23,821 nt of DNA from Coxiellaceae bacterium UBA1530 (GTDB lineage: Bacteria; Pseudomonadota; Gammaproteobacteria; Coxiellales; Coxiellaceae): positions 1,495 to 25,315 of the forward strand of contig DCQA01000062.1 in the NCBI GenBank assembly GCA_002323325.1, in the 5' to 3' direction. Shown here piece by piece: positions 1 to 7,600 of this stretch; positions within the stretch are counted from its first letter, which is position 1, and each line of letters begins with the position of its first letter. The notes below the pieces were generated by a model. The model searched no databases and was not told where the DNA came from. It was given only the letters and a program-made list of their open reading frames with translations. A program made the translations under genes and the position numbers.

Positions 1-62
1 TCAGTATGGTTAATAGTCTACTACTATTCCTAAAGTTGCCGTCTTATTGTGGTTAGGATGGA

Positions 63-278
63 TCAGCACGTTTTAAAATCTGTGTACCGATTACAATTTT
101 GGCCAACGCATTTGCAGTAACATTTATAGCCACCACGGCATTGCTCACCACTTCCTTGTGCGCACGGTCCACCGCAGCTCTTCGCATACGATGTTGCAGA
201 CACACCCATACCCAAAGAAAAAGTCAGTGCAACAATCATCGAAGATAGTACACGTTTTCTCAAACTATTTATTTTCAT
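63..278 (-). CDS. Small secreted cysteine-rich protein (71 aa), function unknown
   Basis: The product starts with a classic Sec signal peptide: a basic n-region (KINSLRKR), a hydrophobic core at about residues 11-26, and a probable cut after residue 32 (SYA|KSC). The mature peptide is only about 39 residues and holds eight cysteines (35, 39, 47, 53, 55, 57, 62, 71), an even number that suggests four disulfides in an oxidising compartment. The ATG is preceded by AGGAG about 8 nt upstream, which supports this start. A TACTAT box about 40 nt upstream follows a long T-rich run and could be the -10. I do not recognise the family. The mature part does not resemble the MKYLL-type small proteins elsewhere in the window. 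The CDS call is fairly secure; function is unknown. Confidence 0.75.
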   Translation of the reverse strand: MKINSLRKRVLSSMIVALTFSLGMGVSATSYAKSCGGPCAQGSGEQCRGGYKCYCKCVGQNCNRYTDFKTC

Positions 279-495
279 TGTTATTCTCCTGATTTGTTTT
301 TATCCAATAAACATACTAATAGTAGAAGTAAAAAAAAAAAAAGCAAAAAAAAGATTTAATTTTCTTGGAAAGACCTTATAACCTTATGGTTATTCGATAA
401 TTTTTTTTTTTGCTGAGCTATCAGCTCGCTTTTCATGTCTTCTCCGCTCTTTGGACTCAGTATTTGTGGACGTGCTTGGGCAGATATCATGTTCA

Positions 496-585
496 CTACC
501 CAGTTGGTTCGTTTGGGTGATTGCTCGCTATTACCATCCCTCCCATAAAACATCCCGCTACTCATGATGCTAATAAATATTTCAT
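496..585 (-). pseudogene. Relic of an MKYLL-type small secreted protein gene with in-frame TGA
   Basis: Reading the minus strand from the ATG at 583-585 gives MKYLLAS, then TGA (562-564), then VAGCFMGGMVIAS, with a TAG at 496-498. This matches the signal peptides of the genes at 11402-11653 (MKYLLASLVTASLMMSVGVA) and 18841-19014 (MKYLLISLVAAGLMGGVATA); the TGA sits where they have TTA for leucine. No good ribosome-binding site precedes the ATG. TGA ends other genes here, for example at 63, so recoding is unlikely. I read it as a decayed paralogue. An 83-codon TTG-start frame over the same DNA (356-607) is in a different phase and has no family support. Confidence 0.65.
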
Positions 586-616
586 AGTATTTACCGACTT
601 TTTTCAATCTACATGC

Positions 617-1078
617 TCATTGACAGTCCGCGCCCATATTACGACAATACCCTTCATAACCACAGAACTTATTCACTCCTTTGTCGTCAGTAATGTAGCT
701 TTTATTGCAGTCATTTGGATTTTTTTCAGGGCTACCGCAAGATGAAACAGCTGTACGACTACTGCATGTACCCACATATTTATTTGTGCATGAAATATAT
801 GAATTAGGTATCTTGAACGGACTCTCGGGATAGGAGAACCCATTTGTAATCCTACAATCAGTCCAATAATTCGAACCATAATATGCTATATATGGATTAG
901 AGCATGTATCGAGGTATACTTTTTCTGTATTTGATAGTTGTTCAAGACTGCCCTTTGTAGCCTGATAAGCGTTAGGATAATAATTGATTTCTGGCCCATT
1001 TGAATTCCATACACATGCACTTACATTTGAGCAAACACCAAACAAACACAAAATCATTATAGTTGTAATTTTTTTCAC
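617..1078 (-). CDS. Secreted cysteine-rich protein (153 aa), function unknown
   Basis: The N-terminus is a signal peptide (MKK, then a hydrophobic core to about residue 15) ending VSA|C. The cut could be by signal peptidase I, or, since VSAC also fits a loose lipobox, by the lipoprotein peptidase at Cys22. The mature part is rich in Cys, Asn, Tyr and Ser with about ten cysteines, suggesting a disulfide-stabilised extracytoplasmic protein. The start is unusual: GTG at 1076-1078 lies directly against an AAAGAGG box, and an ATT codon (fourth codon) lies at the same distance from GAGG as the ATG of the gene at 18841. The only in-frame ATG (codon 8) would lose the basic n-region. Its upstream DNA is shared with the gene at 11402-11653. 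Family not recognised. Confidence 0.65.
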   Translation of the reverse strand: MKKITTIMILCLFGVCSNVSACVWNSNGPEINYYPNAYQATKGSLEQLSNTEKVYLDTCSNPYIAYYGSNYWTDCRITNGFSYPESPFKIPNSYISCTNKYVGTCSSRTAVSSCGSPEKNPNDCNKSYITDDKGVNKFCGYEGYCRNMGADCQ

Positions 1079-1097
1079 CTCTTTTTCAACCGAGTAA

Positions 1098-1103
1098 ATT
1101 ATA
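1098..1103 (-). promoter_or_regulatory. Candidate -10 box (TATAAT) of the 617-1078 gene
   Basis: The minus strand reads ATACGATTTTTTTAGAC followed by TATAAT. The same arrangement, a GATTTTT tract 4-8 nt before TATAAT, precedes the small secreted genes at 11402-11653 and 18841-19014. No consensus -35 is visible. A second TATAAT further upstream is also conserved in the copy at about 11715. Confidence 0.5.
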
Positions 1104-1192
1104 GTCTAAAAAAATCGTATATCGTTTTAAATTATAACCTCATGTTAATAATGACTTTTTATCTTAACTGGATGGCACCCCTCAACAAGTGC

Positions 1193-1228
1193 AATCCCTT
1201 ATTTTTTAGAGAGTATCATTAAGGGATT
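1193..1228. other. Inverted repeat / hairpin inside copy A
   Basis: AATCCCTTA at 1193-1201 and TAAGGGATT at 1220-1228 are exact reverse complements separated by 18 nt. The partner copy has a different hairpin at the same place (11785-11801). No T-tract follows on either strand, so a simple intrinsic terminator is not supported. Confidence 0.45.
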
Positions 1229-1238
1229 CGGGTCTCAT

Positions 1239-1430
1239 TCATAGCTGACTTTGAGTAGTTAGTTTTTTCGTATAAGTGGATCCTGACTGAGATCCTCCTG
1301 AATTAAAACCTTTGTTCGTAACGGTAATGGTTTTTTGACCTAAGGATTTTGAGAAGTCATCCGCATCATCTCGATCATTTAGGGTAAAAGTTACTTTGAC
1401 TTTCGCATTTAAAAAACGGTTTGAATCATA
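1239..1430 (-). pseudogene. Decayed coding fragment (copy A), unknown beta-rich protein
   Basis: Minus strand from 1430 to the TGA at 1239-1241 reads 63 codons without a stop, including the stretches AKVKVTFTLNDRDD and GQKTITVTNKGFNSGG. The same frame can be followed in the partner at 11808-12006, where one frameshift and one stop interrupt it. There is no start codon, and a TGA lies a few codons upstream of the open stretch. Conservation of frame between two diverged copies suggests the ancestor was protein-coding, probably the C-terminal part of a secreted or surface protein. No family is recognised. Confidence 0.5.
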
Positions 1431-1772
1431 AAGATATCAAGCATCATCATCAAGAAAAGATACGAACAATCGATTAACGATTAGAAAAAGTCAGTCCTAG
1501 CAGCAAACATCGACTAAATCGCGAGTATTGATCTTGATTAGGAAAGGTGTTAACTAATCCTAAACTCATGGAGATCATTAAAGAACAATCATTAACGACG
1601 TTCGATCATCACAAGAATATTCATAAAACCCATGAAAAAGACCAGGGTAGTGATCGTTAAAAAAACCAATAAATTTTATGAGTTACATATTACATCATTA
1701 GTGTGCTCTTCTAACTCACACAGAAATCTCTTATTTTCTTTGTTTACTTAAGAACTGTGTTTTTCAGCAGCA
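1431..1772. other. Intergenic stretch, no gene seen
   Basis: About 340 nt with stops in all frames and no convincing RNA gene. It lies between the relic at 1239-1430 and the 3' end of the methyltransferase gene at 1773. Short repeated ATCG/TTAACGAT words are present but form no clear array. Confidence 0.5.
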
Positions 1773-2471
1773 TTACTTCACAATTATCGGAGCCAAGAAT
1801 GTTTTCTTGTTCCAGTAAGCACAGTCACTAGGTGGTTCCACGTCGATTATTACACTATGAATATTTTCTTTTTTAAAGCCTGTCTCTAATAATTTAGTAA
1901 GGTGTTCCTCGCTATAAGTATCAGACTCATCTGAGTAATATGTCAGTATGCCTTCAGGCTTCAGAATGCGATAAGCATGCTTGAAAAATGGATAATGATT
2001 TTTATGTATTTCAAGTTCTGAGAGGGGGTAAGTATCAAATAATATTCCATCAATACTGGCATCTGGGATATCGTCGATAACTTTTTCCCAGAGGTCTTCA
2101 GTTACTTCGACATTGTTGGGAGTGGAGTTTGCGAACTTAATGGCATTTAGGTATACCTCATGGTTGGCTTCGATAATGATATGTTTTTTAATAGCAGCCT
2201 GATTTATAAAACCTGCAGAAATCCCCATTCCAAACCCAAGCTCAAGTACTACACCACCATTTCTCACAGCAATCTCAGCAAGAGCCTTCATGTAGGGTGT
2301 TTCCCAGTCCATCATTACTGAATGCCCTAGAATTTCGAGAGAGCTTTCATTAAAATTAGCATGTGCGGATTTCCATAGGCTATTGTCTTTTAAAAAGCCA
2401 ATTTTTAGTCGTGAATCCCGAGTTTCAAAAAGTGGATCATTTTTTTCAGGTATACTTCTTATCTTTTCCAT
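1773..2471 (-). CDS. Guanidinoacetate N-methyltransferase-like SAM methyltransferase
   Basis: A 232-residue class I SAM-dependent methyltransferase that follows animal GAMT closely in order and spacing of its motifs. VMMDWETPYMKALA (52-65) corresponds to the GAMT guanidinoacetate-binding WETPYM segment; motif I VVLELGFGMG (74-83) binds SAM; the acidic residue after beta-2 is E101 (IIIEAN); FDTYPLS (145-151) contains D146, equivalent to the catalytic aspartate of GAMT; and PPSDCAYW (213-220) matches the GAMT C-terminal PPADCRYY. Animal GAMT makes creatine from guanidinoacetate; plant and fungal relatives methylate arginine side chains, so the substrate here is uncertain. No amidinotransferase is visible nearby. 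No signal peptide, so cytoplasmic or exported by another route. The ATG at 2469-2471 has only a distant GGAG. Family call is strong, exact reaction moderate. Confidence 0.85.
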   Translation of the reverse strand: MEKIRSIPEKNDPLFETRDSRLKIGFLKDNSLWKSAHANFNESSLEILGHSVMMDWETPYMKALAEIAVRNGGVVLELGFGMGISAGFINQAAIKKHIIIEANHEVYLNAIKFANSTPNNVEVTEDLWEKVIDDIPDASIDGILFDTYPLSELEIHKNHYPFFKHAYRILKPEGILTYYSDESDTYSEEHLTKLLETGFKKENIHSVIIDVEPPSDCAYWNKKTFLAPIIVK

Positions 2472-2504
2472 AGGTGATACTTACCACTCCATTAGTTTTC
2501 TAGT

Positions 2505-2997
2505 GCGCTTCATGATTATTATTCTTAAGATTAATGAACCTTTCATGAGCTAGATTATCATTTTTTAGAACATAATCAAAAACACCGTCAGCTTTCAACA
2601 ACAGTACTCTCAATTACGCCTTAAGATGTCTATCTAATATAATTTGTACGACGACCGAATAGTTCTTTTATGAGTTTTTTCAATGGCCATCCAGTCTTAT
2701 TCAGATCATCGTACTTACGTACAAAGACACTGATATTCATGGGCTAACTGAGGGCAAAGACAGCATGTACCTCTGCGGGACACTACAACCCTAGCTGATT
2801 CGTAGCGCATGGGATCACTGATACAGTGACTTGCGGCGAGAACAAGGATGACAAACCTTGAAATGGAAAAGAAGATTTATGTCGCTTAGAAGAACGCTCA
2901 TTGGTAGGATGGAATCCGGCATACACATCCAATCAACTAAGTGAAAGGATGCGAATTGAGCACTATCATCATGTCTTTTGGCAAGGTTTTTTATCAA
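2505..2997 (-). pseudogene. Probable decayed guanylate kinase-like gene
   Basis: On the minus strand, pieces in three frames follow the order of a guanylate kinase. LIKNLAKRHDDSAQF (near 2990-2950) resembles the segment after the P-loop; RYESARVVVS (near 2800-2770) resembles the YGTS region; ISVFVRK...LKKLIKELFGRRT (2630-2740 frame) resembles the beta-strand and LxxRL region; and RHLKA...FDYVLKNDNLAHERF (near 2640-2510) matches the C-terminal FDxVIxNDxL motif with the spacing of eukaryote-type enzymes. Several frameshifts and stops separate the pieces and the P-loop is missing. The last piece is the most convincing; the others are weak on their own. The open frames at 2815-2997 and 2630-2740 are parts of this, not independent genes. 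Confidence 0.35.
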
Positions 2998-3057
2998 GAC
3001 ATATCAAATAAGTGACAGCGCCTCTAATGCGTTATTAAGACAATAAGACATTTGATG

Positions 3058-3085
3058 CAAAAAAAGCGCAGTGAACAGTTTGCGT
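3058..3085 (-). terminator. Weak candidate intrinsic terminator after the 3102-4313 gene
   Basis: Just past the stop of the upstream gene the minus strand reads CGCA, a 10-nt loop, TGCG and then CTTTTTTT. The stem is only 4 bp, so this is suggested mainly by the T-tract and position. Confidence 0.3.
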
Positions 3086-3101
3086 AACGAAATAGGCGTA
3101 A

Positions 3102-4313
3102 TTATCTTTTCATACGACGAATGATTTCTTCTGCTAGAGAGTCACTATCAAATGTTTTTAGATCTTCACCGGATTTATGTACGTTCTGCTGTTGAGAAAA
3201 CTGAGTAATTTCATGCCAAAAAGAACGGAGGTTAGACCCTACTGGCAGAATAGGCTTGACCGGTGCGTTCTCCCCATCGATCAATGTTGGCACCTTACTG
3301 ATACATGCCTGGTTGATACAAGCTCCGGGAACTGCCTGTGCAACGCCGTGAGCAAGCGGAAGTAAATGATTAAGCTGATGCTCTTCACTTGAAATAACAC
3401 ACTCACTCTCAAAACTAGAACCTGATAATGCAATCTTCTCAGAAAGCTTTTTATTGATAGGGATTCGTACTGAGATATGAGGGAAGTCTTTTACGACATT
3501 TAGTAAGTGCTTAAAATAGTCATCATAATCCGTACGCCCTGGATGCAGTGAAATAACAACCACCGGATAATTGTCTTGATAATACGTGCTCATGGACGAT
3601 AACAACGAACGCAGAAAGCGAACATCAGCCCACTGCTCATGAGCAGAACGAGGTAATGTCGTTCCAGAGAATAACAACAGCGTGCTCTCTTCAGGTATGT
3701 TTAGCCCCTTAATCAGCGATGAATACTGTGAATGTGAATATGGCTCTATGGGCTTGATGTGAGGTGGCAAACCATAAGGGATCACTTGGTTATCCGTAAT
3801 TCCAGCTTCGCGAGTTTCCTCAGTAACCATTGCCGTTACTGTCGGTGTCAATAGACCTTTGAAGGTCAGTGGCGTTTTTTTGAATTGACGTTCCAGTCGT
3901 TGTGACGATGACGACGGGGGTTGATAGAAAAAATCACTGAGAAGCCAGTGCTCTCCTCTATGATCAGATCCACTCTGATCAACTTCAAATGGAGGCTCCG
4001 TTCCAGACCAGCGACCAATGACCGAGATATCGCCTACTTCAGATCGATGAAGTCTTGGATTTTTTTGCTCTAACGCACATTGTTGAGTGACCTTAATATC
4101 TTTTTCTCTAAGGGATTTAGCCAATTGATTCATCATCGCTTTATGACCATGGGCCGTTGTCATCAAGCAAACAAACCCATTGGATTTTTCAGATTGAGCA
4201 TCTGAAGAGCTAGACTCACTGGATACCACCTGGCTACGTCGAAGAGCCGCAGCGGCAATGGCCAGTATCGGTAACTGCCAGTAGCGACTGTCACGAAAAG
4301 AATATTTAGGCAT
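3102..4313 (-). CDS. Hypothetical protein with GT-B glycosyltransferase-like layout (403 aa)
   Basis: The N-terminus has a short hydrophobic stretch (about 13-24, LPILAIAAAALRR) and a Ser-rich linker (31-43). From residue 46 the layout recalls GT-B glycosyltransferases: a beta-strand plus HGH (FVCLMTTAHGHKAMMNQLAKSL), a mid-protein strand at the start of a second domain (TLLLFSGTTLPRS, 211-223), PVVVISLHPGR (250-260), and a late GACINQACISKVPTLIDGE segment (330-348) resembling the nucleotide-sugar loop of MurG/UGT-type proteins. I cannot point to the catalytic residues, so this is a fold-level guess. The start has GGGG about 9 nt upstream. It lies 350 nt downstream of the giant gene on the same strand. 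The C-terminus ends with a charged EEIIRRMKR tail. It may be an exported accessory protein; function unknown. Confidence 0.55.
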   Translation of the reverse strand: MPKYSFRDSRYWQLPILAIAAAALRRSQVVSSESSSSDAQSEKSNGFVCLMTTAHGHKAMMNQLAKSLREKDIKVTQQCALEQKNPRLHRSEVGDISVIGRWSGTEPPFEVDQSGSDHRGEHWLLSDFFYQPPSSSSQRLERQFKKTPLTFKGLLTPTVTAMVTEETREAGITDNQVIPYGLPPHIKPIEPYSHSQYSSLIKGLNIPEESTLLLFSGTTLPRSAHEQWADVRFLRSLLSSMSTYYQDNYPVVVISLHPGRTDYDDYFKHLLNVVKDFPHISVRIPINKKLSEKIALSGSSFESECVISSEEHQLNHLLPLAHGVAQAVPGACINQACISKVPTLIDGENAPVKPILPVGSNLRSFWHEITQFSQQQNVHKSGEDLKTFDSDSLAEEIIRRMKR

Positions 4314-4662
4314 GGATTAACCCCAATGAAGAGCAAGATAATATATTAGCCATATTTTCACAAAAATCACTCATCATCAAGCTATTGAGTACAACTTTAA
4401 ATCAAACATAACTCAGAATAATCGCATACAAGTTATTGAAAAAATCAATGTCCTACCATGTGAATTGATGACTGGAAGTCATTTATTTGAGATGAATGTA
4501 TACCATTTTCCAGCGGCCTTCATAGTGACTCATCATAAGAACGTTAATAATTAGTAGCATGATCAGGTGTTTTAATGAAGATTTTAAAACAATGTCAGCA
4601 TACAAAGCCGTGTTATAGATAGATATTCAAGATCTCTAAATAACTATATTTACTCGTGAGAG
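4314..4662. other. Intergenic stretch with promoter-like AT-rich DNA
   Basis: About 350 nt between two minus-strand genes. Near the 3102-4313 start the minus strand has TTGTGA, 16 nt, TTATCT, a weak sigma-70-like pair. A roughly 70-codon open stretch on the plus strand (about 4344-4556) has no ribosome-binding site or recognisable product. No RNA gene seen. Confidence 0.4.
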
Positions 4663-7600
4663 TTAATTCGTAGGGTCAAGCAGCGGTGATGTTAGAGCGG
4701 GATAAGCTACAATTTCTCGTTTTTGACCTAATGGCACCTTTTTGCCAAACATACCCATACTTGAAACTGCACCACCTGTTCTAATCTCAACCTCTTGCGC
4801 TTTTTTCATGAATTGTTTTACATGCTCATCACCCAAATCTGCTAGAAGACTTTGCAATGTAGGATCAGAAAGCAAGATTGCTAACTGACTTTGAATAGTC
4901 TCTGAATACTTAGCAAAAGGATTATCCTTATTTAGGTCGTGTGAAGCCAACCAGCCACCTAGCTTCTTAACGAAAGAATCAGAGAACTGCCGTTTCTGTG
5001 GGGCATTAACTGCAAGCAAGATCTGATCATTCGTTATGAGAGCGTCGAAAACCTCGGAGGTAGTTTGACCCGATAAAAAAGTATCGATCACCCACTGCCA
5101 TGGCTTTTTGGAATTAGAGTTATCCATTAAAGGTTGACTAAAATCGAATGTCTCAAACCAGCCATCTGGACTCGTGAGAGTAGCATTATCTTTAGAGAAC
5201 ATGGACGCAAGCAGTCTCGCACACGTTTCGTGAAAAGCATCTTTACCTGATATATCTTTGATGCCAGCTAGCGATTGACACATCAATGTATAATTCAGAG
5301 TTATATTATTAGTGGATGCATAATCATTTAGCGCTTTTGATACACGTGTAGATAATGTAGAGTCACTCATAAAAGAAAATAGACTTTCCAAGCGATTTTC
5401 TTTGTCGGTGTATAAATCTAATTTTCCTGACCATAACGCTTTTAGCGTAAGCTCGGCAAGATCATCACTATGCGCAATAGCTTCAGGAGTAGCTGTCTGG
5501 CATACCGCTAAAATTTCAAACACGGCTGTGCTATTGAGTCTAACATCTGGATTGTTCTGTTGATGAATCAGTACGGCATGAAGTGATAATGCTTGGTCAG
5601 CAGCTGTTATTCCTTGTGGGCGCTGACTCTGATCGAAAGAGTCACTGCTTAATAATTCACTGATTAAATACACATACTTCTGGTGACACGGAAGATGATC
5701 ACCCAAGGCCATCGACTCATGAGTGAGAACTTGACGCAACACGTATTCTGGCAAATGATTGCTGTAGTTGGCTAAATCATAACCTAATTGTTCATTTTCG
5801 ACATTGAGCTTTGTTTTGACAGCACGAAAAAGAGGATTATCAATTTGTTGAATATTCTGCATCCATAATGACGCTTGCATCAAGTATTCATTGTGACCGT
5901 CAAGATCAATCAGTTGTTCTAAATAGTCACTATTCAATATGGCATTGGCAATTTTTTTATTCGTCGGGCTAAAAGCACATGGCTTCTGAAATGATGCCAA
6001 TAAAAATAAAACCATCTCTTTTTTGACTAAATCAGACTGACACATAATATTAATATTCTCAGCAGTGCCATCTTTAGATGAAGTTAATTGCTCATAAAAA
6101 AATCGCGCAAATTCAACAGGCTCAATCGTAAAATCTGATGGATTAATCGCATTATACCCCCCACTTACAGAAGAATTACCTTTATCAATGAGCGAGCATG
6201 GCAATATTGATTGAGGATGATCTATAAAGTCACATTCCAAGAAATTCTTGTCTACGCTGACTTCCTCATCCATTGACTGACACACTTTACTAAAAAGATC
6301 ATGGTCATTTTTGATGAAGTCTCTGATCTCCTCGGTCGAATCTGATGCTTTACCAAAAAACAGGTATTTTAATCTTACTTGAGAGCACTCATGAAGATTT
6401 ACTCCTTGAGTTTTCTTTTTCGAACCCGGTTTAGAGAGAATTTCTTTACTACTAATTTTTGATGCTTGTTTTGATTTTTTAGGAAACATTTGGTAACCCA
6501 TAACACCAGCTAGCAAACCACCTATTCCTGCTGTCACTCCAATGGTAGTGACGCTACTGAAAAAACCGATGACCGCAGGAATTAAAGGTAACGCAGCTCC
6601 GTGAGTAGCTGCTACAACTCCTGCTGCAACTCCAATAACAGCGATCGATAAAAGTGCCAGACCAACAGTGCACGCAATGCGCGTCGTTGTCCAATATTTT
6701 TCTTGCTGAAGTGTAAGGGGATTATTGTACGATTCTTTAAGAGAGTTTCGACCCACCGTGATCTTTACAGCTCCTCGTGGAGCAAATTGATCATAAGGGG
6801 AACGTAGGGCGTTCATTCGAGCATTGAAGATGTCGAAACGGGCTCCTTGCTGATCATAAGTATTACGATAATCACCTACTGAAGCATAAGATGAGTCTTT
6901 ACAATGGCCAATCCGTGACACTAATTCACTTCTGAAAAATGATGAAACGTGCTGATGTAAATCCGTTACTAAAACAAGGTATTGAAGCGCTTTAAAATCA
7001 TTATTAGATGAATCATACGTACCTTGAGGAGTCCTAACCATTTCCACCAAGCGCTCTATCTGAAAATCCCTAGATAAAGCTGACCAATTCTCATAGTCTT
7101 GCTCTGTGTCTTCCTCAAGTTTTCCTAGGTAGTGTGATTGGCTTAACTCCTTTAAAACGTCAATGGTTGGCATCTCCTTATAGTATGATCCAGGCTTCGC
7201 TTTTTCCAAACCGTCTTGCTCATCTCTAAGATATTCCTCCAGAGAATCGTATTTTTTTTGAGACCGATTTCTTAATGTTATAGATACATCTTGACACAAT
7301 ACCTTTTCGAATAAGTTTGTCCCATTGTCTCCCGATGGAATATAACCTTCAGATTGTAGCTCGCTCAGTTCCTGATAAAGCCGTTTTTCAAGTAATATAA
7401 ACTGAGGAGAATATTGAGCTTTAATGTCTTCCAACCCTTTTTGTATCTTTTTAAGATCATCCTCATTATTTAAAGCTTCTAATGATTGGTATATCTGATT
7501 AACCGTAAACTTCAATTGCGTTAAATAGTCCTTATCGCCGAGTCGATCAGATAGAAATTGATTACGTGCACTTAGGTTTGTTAAATCTTTTTCTGGATGA

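Larger units (their letters stand above)
1094..1430 (-). repeat. Dispersed long repeat, copy A (partner at 11682-12008)
   Basis: About 330 bp align over their whole length with 11682-12008 in the same orientation, with many substitutions and small indels (I judge roughly three quarters identical by eye). Shared blocks include the promoter (GTAAATTATAG), TTAACTGGAT, GCAATCCCTT, GCTGACTTTGAGT, GAGATCCT and GAGAAGTCATC. The copy spans the promoter of the downstream small secreted gene, a hairpin and a decayed coding segment. It is an old segmental duplication rather than an insertion sequence: no terminal inverted repeats or transposase were found. Confidence 0.75.

Noticed and set aside
356..607. 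83-codon minus-strand frame with TTG start
   Set aside because: No ribosome-binding site or recognisable product, and it overlaps, in a different phase, the MKYLLAS relic that has paralogues in the window.
2815..2997. 60-codon frame, first thought to be the C-terminal tail of an IS5-type transposase (NLAKRHDD...F..FHL)
   Set aside because: The match is short, no terminal inverted repeats or further transposase fragments are nearby, and the guanylate kinase reading explains more of the surrounding DNA.
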